From: Verticillium longisporum
Lineage: Eukaryota; Ascomycota; Sordariomycetes; Glomerellales; Plectosphaerellaceae
Direction: 5' to 3'
Assembly (NCBI GenBank): GCA_019188255.1
Contig: JAETXT010000013.1
Coordinates: 2,170,001 to 2,234,000 of the forward strand
DNA: 64,000 bases
Numbering within the stretch: position 1 is the first letter of the stretch; each line of letters starts with the position of its first letter. The notes under the pieces are model-generated. The model searched no databases, had not been told where the DNA came from, and was given only the letters and a program-made list of their open reading frames with translations. Positions 1 to 11,419 of this stretch are shown one piece after another. A program made the position numbers and the translations under genes.

Positions 1-1
1 A

Positions 2-1792
2 GAAGAAGACCGTCAGCGTAAGGAGGCTGAGCGCCAACGCCGAGCGCAGGAGCAGATCGACAAACGCGCCGAGCAAGATCGCAAGGTGCGTGAGGCCAAG
101 GAGAAGGAGAAGAGACTCAAGGATGATGCCCGCCTTCGAGATAAGGAGGTCAAAGAGCAGCGAGAGAGGGAACAGCGCGAGAAGAAGGAGCGCTTGGAGC
201 AGGAGAAGCTGGACAGGGAGGCCAAGGCTCGCACAGACCGGGAGGCGAAGGCCAAGGTCGACAAGGATGTCCAGGACCGCCGCAAGCAGGACGAGAAGGC
301 CACGCAAAAGACGGCCGCACTTGCTGCCGCCGCCGCCGCTGCTCCAACGCCCGCCCAGGCTCCAGCACGGCGGGCGTCGCACAATCTCGTGCCTGTCCCA
401 GCCGCCTTACCGCAACACCCACCGAACCAGGCTTCCTTCGCGTCGCCGAAGATTGCGGTCGCGACGCCTGCTCTGCCAAAAGCCCCGACGCCCATTCGAC
501 CGAAGAACGCACCTCAGTCTCAGGATGTCAGCACCGGCAGCTCCGTCGTCGGCTCACATGCCTCCCAGGCCGGTTCAGCACCGAGCCAGAACCCGTCACC
601 GCACTCGGCAACTCCAGCACACCCAAGCCCGCACCCCTTTATCGCCCAACGGAAGGGGAGCGGTGTTCCTCCGCTGCAGCCACAGTCCGTATCTCCGCCC
701 CACGCTAAAGGCCCCAACGCAGGACCGTTTGGCATGCCTCCCGGCATCTCTCACCCGCCTGCATTTCCGATGCCACCTCCGGGTCTGGCCCACCGACCTC
801 CGCCACACGATCCCATGTTTGCCCAGTTTGGAGGATTTCGGCCGCCCCCCGGCATGGGAATGCCTGGACCTCCAGGTCTCAACGGTATGAATGGGCCTCC
901 GGGCAGGGGTTTCCCGATGCCGCATCCGCCCCCAGGCTTCTCTCAGCCTTTTGGCGAGCCCATGCCGCCTAATGGACCGCCTCATGTATCGCACACGCGT
1001 CAATCATCAGGCGGCTTCGAGAGCGGCCCTTCCATGGCCTCGCAACCGATAGGACGGCCTGCGCCGATTGGTCGACCAGGCAGCGTAGTCCACGGGCAGG
1101 GATCAGACCAGGTAGATGATGTCTCCGACCAGCACCTTGGGAGCAGCGCCTTGCTCGACGATTCGGAGGAGCCCATCCGGGCGGCCACTGCGAGACAACT
1201 ACACCAGGCACCTGGACCTGGTCCCCGGCAGGCTTTCCCCAGCACACCGTTTGGCATGGATGCCGGCATGCACCTGCAGAGTAATCCATGGAGTAACCCG
1301 TCCCCCTTCGCCGCATTTGGCCCGCCGCCCGGTCTTGGTGGCCCGAACTGGGGCAACCCTTTGGCAGCTATTCCGCCCATGCCGTCTCTGGCAAATCTCC
1401 GGACAGGAGGCAATCCTCGGTCTGTCGCGGTGCGACGCATGCTCTGCCGCGTCTGCAAGGAGCTGCAAGGCAGGGGAGCGGACGGCACGGACGGCTTTGC
1501 GGACTTGAATATCATCATGAGCGAGGTCGAACAGCTCAACCGCATGGAAGGCGTCAGCCGTGAGGTCATATCGGAATCGGAGATTCTAGATCTCGCAGAG
1601 ACAGAGGGCACGCCACACAACGGCGGCGGCGTTTTCGATATCCGCAAGGATGTCAGGGGCCCCGGCAAGCATGCTGTACGATGGGTGCCAGACCTGGTCG
1701 GCGACATGGCACAGCCACCTCGTGCCGTGGGCGAAATTGGCAGCCCGGTCATTGGTACCGGTCATCCGGCATTCCCCATGCGAGGATCTTAG
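2..1792 (+). CDS. NST1: Stress response protein NST1, 3' part (5' end outside window)
   Basis: The reading frame is open from the first bases of the window, so the gene starts upstream. The first 80 or so visible residues are a highly charged K/E/R coiled coil, followed by an alanine run, then a long Pro/Gly/Met-rich low-complexity region (HPPPGF, PPGMGMPGPP type repeats) and a compact conserved C-terminus containing VRRMLCRVCKELQ and VRWVPDL. This order (charged coiled coil, proline-rich linker, short conserved tail) is that of fungal NST1, a cytoplasmic protein connected with salt tolerance in yeast and with mRNA-decay granules. No frame break is seen. The ATG-less 5' end is a window effect. 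Identification rests on architecture and the C-terminal block; the molecular function of the family is not well defined. Confidence 0.8.
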   Translation, partial: EEDRQRKEAERQRRAQEQIDKRAEQDRKVREAKEKEKRLKDDARLRDKEVKEQREREQREKKERLEQEKLDREAKARTDREAKAKVDKDVQDRRKQDEKATQKTAALAAAAAAAPTPAQAPARRASHNLVPVPAALPQHPPNQASFASPKIAVATPALPKAPTPIRPKNAPQSQDVSTGSSVVGSHASQAGSAPSQNPSPHSATPAHPSPHPFIAQRKGSGVPPLQPQSVSPPHAKGPNAGPFGMPPGISHPPAFPMPPPGLAHRPPPHDPMFAQFGGFRPPPGMGMPGPPGLNGMNGPPGRGFPMPHPPPGFSQPFGEPMPPNGPPHVSHTRQSSGGFESGPSMASQPIGRPAPIGRPGSVVHGQGSDQVDDVSDQHLGSSALLDDSEEPIRAATARQLHQAPGPGPRQAFPSTPFGMDAGMHLQSNPWSNPSPFAAFGPPPGLGGPNWGNPLAAIPPMPSLANLRTGGNPRSVAVRRMLCRVCKELQGRGADGTDGFADLNIIMSEVEQLNRMEGVSREVISESEILDLAETEGTPHNGGGVFDIRKDVRGPGKHAVRWVPDLVGDMAQPPRAVGEIGSPVIGTGHPAFPMRGS

Positions 1793-2386
1793 GAGCGTCC
1801 GTCCACGGGAGGTTCTGCTACGACGTGCTCCTCAGAGGAAGCAGCCGGGGGAGGCACCGAGGGCGAAGACGAAACATCGGCCGCTCTTCAGGGCGATACA
1901 GTCAGCCATGCGCATGCGACGGTACTCGAGTACGTCGGGGGACGATGAGAGCCAGGAGGCTGGGATGAAGGACTGAAGGAGAGAGCGAGTTATGTGCATG
2001 CATCTTCTTCTTGGTAGCCAAGCCAACATCGAGGCCGACATGAGATCGGCGCTGCGGACGTGGCGCTGCAAAGGATGCGAAGAGAGCATTCTGTGTGAGC
2101 ATTGTTGTCTAGAGTAGGCAGAGCCATGTATGAGAATTCTAGTCAATACGACTGAACAACTTTTTCAAACACTGTGAAGTGGTTTACAAGGTGCTGTGGG
2201 GTGTGGCGAGACTGACGGTGGTCGGAACAACATCGATTGGCGGCGGGACTGAAATAGGCAGGCGACTCAACATGTCTACTCCGGGAGGATGGTGTTGTCA
2301 AGATATCGACACATGGGATTCGTGGTCCTGGAGTATGGGGTACTTATTCTGTCTTCCGGACAGCGTCAGCAACAAGCAACCTAGCC
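1793..2386. other. Intergenic region between NST1 and tRNA-Lys
   Basis: Contains the presumed 3' UTR of NST1. Short open frames here have no recognisable family and no codon pattern like the neighbouring genes. No repeat or RNA gene seen before the tRNA at 2387. Confidence 0.6.
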
Positions 2387-2459
2387 GCCCGGCTAGCTCA
2401 ATCGGTAGAGCGTGAGACTCTTAATCTCAAGGTTGGGGGTTCGAGCCCCCCGTTGGGCT
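2387..2459 (+). tRNA. tRNA-Lys (anticodon CTT), no intron
   Basis: A complete 73-nt cloverleaf can be folded by hand. The acceptor stem is 2387-2393 with 2452-2458 (five Watson-Crick pairs and two G.T). The D stem is 2396-2399 with 2408-2411. The anticodon stem TGAGA/TCTCA (2413-2417, 2425-2429) encloses the loop CTCTTAA, with anticodon CTT at 2420-2422. The T stem is GGGGG/CCCCC (2435-2439, 2447-2451) around TTCGAGC. The discriminator is T2459 and CCA is not encoded, as expected for a nuclear eukaryotic tRNA gene. The A box (around TAGCTCAATCGG) and B box (GGTTCGAGCCC) for RNA polymerase III are internal. Confidence 0.95.
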
Positions 2460-2613
2460 CAATTCCTGACGCATCCACTGGATCTTCAAACTTTTGACAT
2501 TTTACTATCGTTTTGTTGTGTCCATTTTCTCACTCATAGTATTCTTCCCTTCTGCACATTACTTTTGTCCACATAGTTCTTCATTTGCGTCCATATTGAT
2601 GTAAGTGATCCTC

Positions 2614-5263
2614 CTATTGGTCTCGTGACCGCTTGAGTGACTCGAAATCCGCAATAACCACTGCGTCGACCTTGGAAGACTCGCCGCCTTGCCGTACGAG
2701 CCAGATCCCCTCCTCCCTCTTTGCGCTCTCGATACTTTCTCTCGCTGTCGACCTCACCGTCGCCCTGATTCCCCGATATGCTCCTTGCACTGGATATGCC
2801 ACCAACCCGCCGACAGCGGCCCCCGTCTTGGCGGCCAAGCTCACAACGCCCTTTGCCAACCCCTTCGCGACCCCCATCGGGCCCTCGTCCCTCTTCCCCC
2901 GATAGGTATACGTCACAATGTCCATCGCCGCGCCGGCTATCCCGTTCCGAAACTCCTGGCCCGCGACAGCGGCCCCGCTCTTAAAGTCCCGCACGTCGGC
3001 GTGCCTCTTGACGTCCTCCCCGTAGAGGCGCGGCACAGCGCGCAGCCCCTCTGTCGCGGCGAGCGGTATGCTCACCAGAACGCCCTTTGCGACGCTCGTG
3101 ACAATCTTGCCGGCACGTGCTGAGGTTGCCAATGCCGCAGAAGGTGACAGCTTTTCGACCGCCGGAGATGAGGCGCCCGAGCCACGGGCAGGCGACTGCT
3201 GCCGACTTGTGCTTGACTGACGGGCTTCCGAGATGGGCTCGTAGACGAGACGGGCCGTGGCCTGGCCCATGTCTGCGAGGGTCGAAACCGAGGCAGCCGA
3301 GATGGCGGTGATGGGGTCCCAGCGCTGGATGTCGATTGTGAACGGCTTGGTCTCGTGTCTGTGCAGGTGTGCAGGTTAGCATAAGAGATTGTTCAAGGCA
3401 GGCAAACCGGCATGGGAACAATGCGCACAGCTTCAGCTTCTTCTCTTCAAGCACGCCCCGGGCCGTGAGAATCGCCACAGCCCTCTTCGACAGACGCACG
3501 GCGCGGTGCTCCCCCTTGTACGACCACGCCGCCGTCTCCTGCGGGAACAGCTCGCACCGCAGTCCCGCGCGCGGAAGATGCTTATGAAACGCCTCGACAG
3601 CGACGCGTGCGCCCTGCTCGACGGACATGGTGTTTGCAATCTCGAGTGCCGCCGCCAGAGCCTGTGGGCTCAGCGCGTAAGAGAGACCGTCGGCGAGCTT
3701 GCGGGAGGTGAGCGCTGCGTAGGGGATGGGCGGTGGTCCGGCGCCTGCTTCGGCGATCATGTGGCCCCAGAATGGTTGGCTGAAATATCAGTCATGGATT
3801 GGCTTGTAGGGGCGGGTGCTTGGGGAGGGAAAACATGTCACATACTCGCCGAAAAAGGGTACGACGATTGCCGGCTTGCCGTAGCCCAACCCGCAGGCTG
3901 TGGTGCCTGCGCCACCATGGTGTACAACAGCTGCGACCTGTTGAAAGAGCCACTCGTGCGGGCATTCGCCGATGTGGAAGATATCGGTACTTGGCTCCGC
4001 ATCCGTCTCGCTGGCGAGGTTTGTCCAGCCGCTGGATATGATGGCGCGTATGCCGAGAAGGCGGACTGCTTCGTGGATGATTGTAGCGATACGATCGGCG
4101 TCGTCGACAACAATGCTGCCAAAGCCAATATATACGGGTCGAGACCCAGCATCGAGGAACTTGCGCAGCGCGGCTGGGGGTTCGTATTTCGGGGCGTCGC
4201 GGAAGACGAAGCCGCAGACGTCAATGTTGGAGCCCCAGTCGACTGGTCTCGGCACCAGTGCCGGTGAGAAGAAGTAGGCAAAGGGGACGGCGAGGCTCTC
4301 GAGAAGTCTGCAACCTTCACTCGTTGCGATCGGCTCCAGGCACAGTGTATCCTCACGCCATCTGTTGACGATGTCGCCGAGTCTGTAAGCATTCGTTAGC
4401 TTTCCCATGATCCCTCTAGTACCGCCGTCTTATTCACCCTTTCCAAGTCATAAACTCGACAATGCCATACGACAAGTACTTTCCTGCGGACGGTCCCTCA
4501 TCTTTTCCCTTCAGGTTGGCTAGCGGGTGCGGGAACGCCCTCGTGCTTGTCCACGGCATGGTGAACATGACGTGCAACGGCACACCCAACGCCTGCGCGC
4601 AATGGACATGCGCAAACCCTGGTGGATTGGCCACAATGGCGTCTGCCACAAATGGCGCCCCCGTTTCCGGATCTGCATCGATGCAGCTCCGCCAAAATCC
4701 GTCGAGCATCTCAGCTACCATTTTTCGCTTTGACTGAATGTCCCCCGCGCGTATGCTGCCCATGCTCGGTATCAGGCCTGGGTTCTTGACCATGTAGGCC
4801 ATGAGTTCCGAAGGGTCACCGCCGACGGGGAAGAACTCGAGACCGGCAGACTGTACAAAAGTGCGGAATGTGTCGTGCGTGGCAAGGCGGACACGATGGC
4901 CGTGCTTCTGGAGCTCGTGGCCGAGGGCTGCAAAGGGTTGGATGTCGCCGCGGCTGCCGATGACCTGGATGAGAATATTGAGGTTGGGGGGTGGAGTGGA
5001 TGTCGGGCTCAAGGGTCGCAAAGGCCTGGCATTCGCTGAATCGTGAGAGGTCTGTGACGTGAGGATCTTGTCCAGCTGCTTGGAGGCCCGCGGGTCGATG
5101 TCAATGTCGACACGGCCGTCGCCTGGCTGATCAGCTTTTGTTCGGAGTGACGTGTAACGAGTAACCGTGACTGTCTACCATTGGTTCCATGGTCCTGGAG
5201 TGTTGGACTCAGCGAAAGGGTGTCAAATCCATCACCTTGCTTGTGTGTCTTCGAATCATTCAT
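2614..5263 (-). CDS. UDP-glucose:sterol glucosyltransferase-like protein (GT28/GT1, UGT80 type)
   Basis: Five exons on the minus strand: 5263-5179, 5122-4438, 4382-3846, 3779-3429, 3358-2614, giving 2403 nt or 800 residues with all phases matching. The N-terminal Rossmann domain opens with LIQVIGSRGDIQPF, the GT28 signature for nucleotide-sugar and lipid acceptors. The C-terminal UDP-binding part shows CPHEWLFQQVAAVVHHGGAG and then FFGDQPFWG, the latter made only when intron 3845-3780 is removed. These motifs identify the sterol/glycolipid glucosyltransferase family, which moves glucose from UDP-glucose to the 3-OH of membrane sterols. The last 300 residues are a Ser/Ala/Gly-rich extension seen in short fungal forms. 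It lacks the GRAM and PH domains of ATG26, so it is probably a cytosolic paralogue and not the pexophagy enzyme. The start at 5263 was chosen because exon 1 splices in phase; an upstream start is possible. Confidence 0.85.
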
Positions 5264-6185
5264 GCTGGCGATGGGGCGCTAAATCCAAAGACCAGTCGTT
5301 CGTCGTCAAGCATATCTTCGATGCAGAGGATTCCTGCGCAGATTTTAACCCAGGGAGCCAAAACTCAAATGATACAAGAGCCGATGAGAAAACAAAAATG
5401 ACTAGAACTCCCCCGTCGACTAGGTTCGGGATCACGACTGCCTATAAAGCTCAGATCGCGAGTCGGACGTCATTTCAAGACGCTAACTAATTGCTCTTCC
5501 TCGGTCCTCAACCGGAGGCGCAACCCTGCACGGCGCTGTAATTCTGTAATAGTTCGCATAAATAAAGCGAAGAGCTTTCCGATGTTCGAGTCGTTGGCGG
5601 TGCCGTCATGTTGCGTGTCCGAATTTACGGGTAGAATACGTAAATCATGAAGCACGATACCAGAATGCAGCCCGCTGAAGCCGCTCTGGGGCCCGGCCCC
5701 GTCTGGAACTGACTCGGCGACCGGCGCCATCGCGTTCCCAGAGAGAAAGCTCAGCTAATCAGTGATTTTGCGCATTTGATCGGGTCTGGGTCTCCACAAA
5801 TTGTTGCTCTATTTTGAAGAAACGCTGAATAAATGCCAAAAGAATGGGTACGGAATCTGGTTAGAGGGGATCGACATTGGCGTCGGCAATGCCGTCTGAG
5901 GAAGGGTTCCTAAGGGTATGTAAAGAGGAGGTCCCCTGTTGTTGTTCGGCAGGTCTGTTTTGCGACTCCATTCTCAAGGTTGATCTTAGATTCATCTCCA
6001 TCACTTGCGTCCGACTCGAACACTTGCGAAGGCTTCCCAATTCTCTCCAGCCCCGAACTCTCATCCAACAGCCGCAACGCACATCGAACGCAGTTTGCCG
6101 CGTTGAGATCAGAATAGCTCGGCGAAAAATACACATCAACATACATCGAGAGTATCGACAGCGCAAACACCAAGGCGGAAACAGA
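5264..6185. other. Divergent promoter region
   Basis: Lies between the glucosyltransferase (minus) and the small membrane protein (plus), so it should hold both promoters. No RNA gene or clear repeat seen. A longer in-frame start for the downstream gene at 5877 is open but its extra residues look non-coding. Confidence 0.5.
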
Positions 6186-6755
6186 ATGCACGACGGGTAC
6201 TGGCACAAAGGCGGCGCCGGCGGCCTGATCGCCCGTACCATCCTCCGTGCCTTGCAATTCCTTCTCGCACTCGTCATAGCCATTCTCTACGGCATCGATA
6301 CGCGAGACGATCTCTCGACTCGCACTTCACAGTGGATCTTTGCCATCGTGGCCGCAGTGCTCTCCATGATGACGGTGCTCCTGCATCTCTTCATCACGGT
6401 GACGCGCTACGGCTGGTGCGTCTGGGACTGGGTCATTGCTGTTTTCTGGGCGGCTATCACTGGTGTCTTCGGAACGCTCTATCTTGAAGGGCAATACAAA
6501 GAACAGGACGGGCTCCCGCCGGCGTCTGGCAGGATGAAGGTGGCCGTCTGGCTCGACCTCGTCAGCATGCTTCTGTGGATCGTCACGGGGCTGTTGAGCA
6601 CGATCTGGTGCTGCGGGACACGCAAGATGAGGAGGAGGATAGAACAGGATCATGCGAAGCTGGAGCAGGGACAAGGGGGTGCTGATGGGGTGGAGCTGGG
6701 ACGAAGGAGCACTGGTGGGCCTCCCAGTTATCGATCCGGGCGAGAGGCGTCTTAG
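6186..6755 (+). CDS. Small four-helix membrane protein, MARVEL-like
   Basis: A single-exon gene of 189 residues. Four hydrophobic segments are visible at roughly residues 14-36, 45-68, 74-96 and 113-136, with charged residues only in the loops and at the C-terminus (CCGTRKMRRRIEQDH, then a Gly/Ser-rich tail). Length and layout fit the MARVEL-domain family of fungal plasma-membrane proteins; no catalytic motif is seen and no exact function can be given. The start at 6186 was preferred over the in-frame upstream ATG at 5877 because hydrophobic and codon character begin there. Membrane location is firm; family membership is a topology-based inference. Confidence 0.7.
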   Translation: MHDGYWHKGGAGGLIARTILRALQFLLALVIAILYGIDTRDDLSTRTSQWIFAIVAAVLSMMTVLLHLFITVTRYGWCVWDWVIAVFWAAITGVFGTLYLEGQYKEQDGLPPASGRMKVAVWLDLVSMLLWIVTGLLSTIWCCGTRKMRRRIEQDHAKLEQGQGGADGVELGRRSTGGPPSYRSGREAS

Positions 6756-8264
6756 CATTGGTGAGGTTTGCGATTCCTAGAAAGAGAAGTTGTGTTCGTA
6801 CTAAAAGGGTTGGAGGTGAATTAAATACAGTCGCAAGCTCAACACTCTTCACCACAATCACCTGGATATGGTCCGCATTATGGTAGACCATATCCGGAAG
6901 CGGGGCCGGCTCGTGTACCATACTTGACCGACCGGCTGACCGGAGCAGGTGGATCCGGCCGGCCGGCGATTAAACAGCTGGCAGAACCTGGCAAGCTACT
7001 GCGCACTGGCCATCTTGGTGTTTCCATCGCCATCAGCCTTGTCTAGCCATCCGTTGCCAGCCACCGGCCACCAGTCACCAGCCACCATACCATGTCCCTT
7101 CCCTCTCCGGGTCTGTGCCTGCTTGCTTGCTGTACATTCCAATTCATCCTCCAACACCATCACAAGCTCATTGCTTTCATCGAAGCCGAATCCGGCGTGC
7201 GCCTGAACATCAGGACGTTCTGTGGCCGTCAATGTTGCCGCCTCGAAATGATACCCCACGACCCAATGACCAATTTTGATGCCATGCCAGGCGGTCGCGA
7301 CTTAGCGATACACAGCTTCTATCCATCCCCGCACTTGACCAACAAGGGAGAGAGGCTCTAGGGGTGCCATCTGCACAGCAACAAACGTCAAACGCCCAGC
7401 AGCGCACTGCTAGCTTGCCTGCGTCAGATGCTGGCGTTATGGCAAATCCAAGCTAACTTCAGCCCTGGGTCCCGGCACGATGGCACCCCCAACCACACAC
7501 CTGCCAGACGGTGACGACCAAACCCATCAGCAGTCTTGCGTTCAGCACACAAGGCACGTTTTGTCGGCTCACAGGACCCTTCGTGTCGACGCCACAAGCC
7601 CGCTTTGTCACCGAAACCCCACGCGGGACCAGGCCTCAGCGTTGTCTGGCTGAGTCTCCCCACGCGAGCAGAAGATGCAGAAGACAAGCCGAATCTGCAT
7701 GTCCTTGACCATGGCGCCGGTCTGGGACCCGGCAACGGCCAATGAACTCGGGCCTCCCGCGGCCATCGCCCATGACGCGATCCGAACCTTACTAGCCTGG
7801 GATGCACATTCCTGAGCACGCCATCGCCAGCCAGCGTTTTGCTCTAAACTTGGGATTGAGCTTGACCCCCCACCAAATCTCCACTCGTCCTCTCAGACAC
7901 CCATCCAGACACGGCAGGGACAGCGTCTCTGAACTGTCTCCAGAATTCACGCGGCTAGTCAGCCGTAGCGCCGGCTTCGGTGGCGGGTGTTGCAGCCTCT
8001 GCCCTGCACTAGGTAGGGGCACGGGTGGGAGAAGATCTTGACCTGGGCTCCCTGGCTCGCCAAGTACCGACGAAGACGCAAGGCCAGCCAGCCCAGGCCG
8101 CATTGGCACCGAGATTCTAGCTCGACATTTAAAAATCAGGGTCCCTTCTTCACTGCTGATCACCCAGTCTGCGGGTTTTTCTTCTCCTCCTCTCGCCCTC
8201 GCAAGCCTTGTTATTGCATTCCTCACTGATTCCCCACGACTGCTTCGTGAGACAATCGCCCAGC
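6756..8264. other. Long intergenic region upstream of the amino-acid permease
   Basis: About 1.5 kb with no supported gene. It contains a perfect 10-bp inverted repeat (GGATATGGTC at 6864-6873 and its complement at 6886-6895, 12-nt loop), then GC-rich near-palindromes built of CCGG around 6906-6970, and C/A-rich promoter-like DNA to 8264. The last 100 bases are pyrimidine-rich (cttctcctcctctcgccc), usual just upstream of fungal starts. Confidence 0.5.
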
Positions 8265-10057
8265 ATGGCCCACCATGACGACGGCAAGGACTACCATGTC
8301 CAGCATGACCACTCGACGCCGCTGCCGGCTTCTGACGGCCCGGCTGTCGCCGCCGCCGCCCTTGGCGTCTCCGAACAGGAGCGCGCCCGTCAGGGCCACG
8401 GCATTTCGCCTACTGTGGAAGACCACACCCTCGAATCGCACCCCGACAAGACAGACAGCAGCTCCGACGACTTCAACGCCATCGACCCCAAGTCTGGCGT
8501 CAAGCGCGGGTTGAAGACGCGCCACCTCAGCATGATGGCCCTTGCTGGCATCATCGGGCCTGGCCTTCTCGTCGGTTCAGGCGGTGCTCTCGCCAACGGT
8601 GGTCCTGCTTCACTGGTCATTGGCTTTGGCGTCATTGGCATCGTGGCCTTCAGCATCATGCAGAGTCTCGGCGAGATGACGACGTTGTACCCCTCAGGCG
8701 GCGCCTTCACGGCCCTGGGCGATCGCTTTGTCGATAAGGCTTTTGGTGTCGCGATCGGCTGGAACTACTACATCATCTGGTTCTGCGTGCTCGCCAACGA
8801 GTACAATGCGCTGTGTAGCATTTTTGTCTATTGGAGCGACAAGGTGCCTCTTTGGGGATACTTCTTACTGTTCTGGGTGCGTAAACCCGTCAACACTACT
8901 GCTACCAGTCTTACTAACACGACCAGTTTGCCTTTACCGGCTTTCAGTTGCTCGGTGTTGAATCCTTCGGCGAATCCGAGTTCTGGCTCGCCCTGCTGAA
9001 GCTCGTCGGCCTTGTCGCTTACTTCTTCTTCTCGCTCGTCTACGTCTCCGGTGGAATCCCCGGCCAGGAGGCCCTCGGCAACCGCTACTGGGTCGACCCG
9101 GGCCCATGGAACAACAATGGCTTCCGAGGCATGGCTACTGTTTTTGTCTTCTGCTCGACATTCTACGCCGGCGTTGAATCAGTTGCTGTGGCCGCCACGG
9201 AGACCAAGAACCCTGGCCGTGCCGTGCCCCTCGCCATTCGCCAGGTCTTCTGGCGCATCATCTTCATCTACATGGGCTCGGCCATCTTCTTCGGTCTCAC
9301 CTGCCCTGCCAACTCGGACATGCTCGTCAACGCCAATGCCAAGGCCCTGCAGAGCCCAATGACAGTCGCCATCCAGAACGCCGGCTGGCAGGGTGGCGTG
9401 CACCTGATCAACGCCTTCATCTGCGTCACTTGCTTGAGCGCCTGTAACGCCTCAATCTACATTGGCTCGCGCACGCTGCTCTACATGGGTCAGGACGGCA
9501 AGGCGCCCAAGATCCTCGGCTGGACCAACAAGCGCGGTGTTCCCATTCCCGCTATTCTCTTCACCAACCTCTGCGGTGCCCTGTCCATGATGAACAACAG
9601 CACCGGTGCCGGCAAGGCGTACGGTTACATTGTCAACCTCAGCGGCGTATCGACGTTCCTCGTCTGGGGCTCCATCTCGTTTGTGCATATTCGATTCCGC
9701 CAGGCCTGGAAGGCACAGAACCTGAACGAGGCCGATCTGCCGTTCAAGTCGCTGCTGTACCCGTACAACGCATACTTTGGGCTCGGCGCCAACATGTTCC
9801 TGGCTCTCGTGCAGGGCTGGACGAATCTGTCGCCGTTTGATGCCGGTGGCTTTGTCGATGCATACATCCTGCTGCCGCTGTTTGCCATCATCTACTTTGG
9901 ATACAAGTGGTGGAACAAGACGACATACTGGCGCCTCGAGGACATTGATCTCATGTCAGGGAGGAGGCGCGATCTCGAGCCCACGAGGGAGAGAGAGGCT
10001 GAGAGGGAAGAAGGAGTGAAGCCTTCTCTGTGGAAGCGGGTGTGGAAGAACGTGTAA
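8265..10057 (+). CDS. Amino-acid permease (APC superfamily, yeast DIP5/GAP type)
   Basis: Two exons, 8265-8876 and 8927-10057, encode 580 residues. The 50-bp intron has donor GTGCGT, branch-like TTACTAAC and acceptor CCAG. The first 85 residues are hydrophilic and cytosolic. The transporter core begins at GLKTRHLSMMALAGIIGPGL, the fungal YAT-family signature covering TM1 with the unwound G-x-G segment, and about 12 hydrophobic helices follow. The tail is charged (REREAEREEGVKPSLWKRVW). Such permeases import amino acids with protons at the plasma membrane. Overall resemblance is to dicarboxylic amino-acid (Asp/Glu) permeases, but substrate cannot be read from sequence. The downstream strand is occupied by the convergent pectinesterase, separated by about 195 bp. 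Confidence 0.92.
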
Positions 10058-10251
10058 CAAACGAGACGGATATACCCTGTGATGTGCGGTGCTTTTCCGT
10101 CGTCTTCTCTATGTTGTGGACTGGACACTGAAAAATATCAAGCACACTTGCGAGATTTGACTTGTATTCTCTCCGGGAAGACTACGCATGCAACTATGTG
10201 CTGTGGAATGGACGGTGTAGAACCATAACTATGGACAGAGAACCACTACGC

Positions 10252-11330
10252 TCAAGCTTTCCAGTAGTCTTGGTCAACCCACGACTTCCAGTCCGGCATG
10301 ATGTCCTCAATCTTCTTTGGCGTGCTCAGCGTCTTGGCCCAGGTGACCCTCGGGCCCTTGGCGCCGTCGCCCTGGTTACCGGACTCGGCGAAAAAAAGAC
10401 ATTGGTGACGGGGCCGCTCCCCCAGGTGGACCAGCCGGCAGGACCAATAACGCTGCCGAGGGCCGAGTTCTGCACGACAACGCGGGCGTACTGTTTCCAC
10501 GGGCGGCCGAGCAGGCTGGCGCCGGGGGCGACGTTGGCGCCGCTCTTGGCCGTGATGTTGGCCTTGTTGAGGACGTACCAGTTGCTGTCGGCCGTCGACC
10601 GCCCGCTGGCCGTGACCCAGCCCTTGCCGGCGACGGCAATGTCGCAGCCCTCGATCCAGACGTTGCCGTTGTTGCCAAAGATAAAGTCAGTGGCGCCCTC
10701 GATGTAGCTGTCCTTGAAGACGAGGCCCGGCTTGTTGACGTACAGCGTGTCCTGGTAGCTCGTCAGCTGCACGCCGTAGTACCCCTGCCGTTTGCCGTTG
10801 GCCGACAGCGCCAGCGCCTGCGACTGGCTGCCCGGCTTGCCGACGGGGAGCGTGTTGTCGATCTTGACGTTGTAGACGCTCAGGTCGTGCGCCTTGGCGC
10901 TCAACGTCGCCGATTGTTCGTTGCCGCCGGCCTGGAGGGCCGAGAGCGCGTTGGTCAGGATCACCGTGTTCTGAGAGTAGTCGAGGTGGTTGGAGGTCGA
11001 GCCCTGGATCGTCAGCGCCGCCGCGAGCTGGGGTATTTGCGTCAGGCCCGTGTAGGTGCCGGGCTGGATGAAGATGGTCGACGGCGTCGTGGACGACTTG
11101 ATCGAGTTCACGGCGTCTTGGAGCTGTATGTTCTCGTTAGGATGGCGGTCGTCCAAGCAAGACCGCTGTCTGTGAGGCTCTGCTGGGCTGCGGCTACGTA
11201 CCGTGGTGAAGTCGCCGCCAGAAAGTGCCACGACAATGGCGCCGTCGGGAGGGGTCTGGCGGTTCTCTGCGGCAGCGAGGCCCGCGAGGGCGAGGCTCGC
11301 GACCCGAGCGAGGACGTTCTGGAATCTCAT
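10252..11330 (-). CDS. Pectinesterase (pectin methylesterase, CE8), frame broken near the 3' end
   Basis: Secreted enzyme that de-esterifies homogalacturonan in plant cell walls. Exons 11330-11202 and 11123-10252; intron donor GTACGT, acceptor ACAG. A signal peptide occupies about residues 1-21 (MRFQNVLARVASLALAGLAAA). CE8 motifs appear in order: AVNSI, the block near ALALSANGKRQGYYG, SYQDTLYV, DFIFGN with the catalytic Asp, and LGRPWKQYARVV. After VTNVF the frame is lost at a run of seven A on the plus strand (10391-10397); the expected tail (ESGNQGDGAKGPRVTW to the stop at 10252) continues in the next frame. The exons total 1001 nt, so adding one base gives 333 residues, normal for CE8. It may be a base-calling error or an early pseudogene. 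Confidence 0.85.
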
Positions 11331-11412
11331 GATGCGAAGATAGTCGGGTGATTCGGTACCTTGAAGCACTACTACTTCCACGAGCGGTCCATGAACTCCT
11401 GTCTGCTCCCTC

Positions 11413-11419
11413 CTTTATA
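11413..11419 (-). promoter_or_regulatory. Probable TATA box of the pectinesterase gene
   Basis: TATAAAG on the minus strand, about 83-89 bp upstream of the ATG at 11330, in a single-copy context and at a sensible distance for an inducible fungal secreted-enzyme gene. Confidence 0.45.

Noticed and set aside
10391..10397. Frame change in pectinesterase as an intron
   Set aside because: No donor or acceptor fits within the few bases available; a one-base loss explains the frame and the total length.
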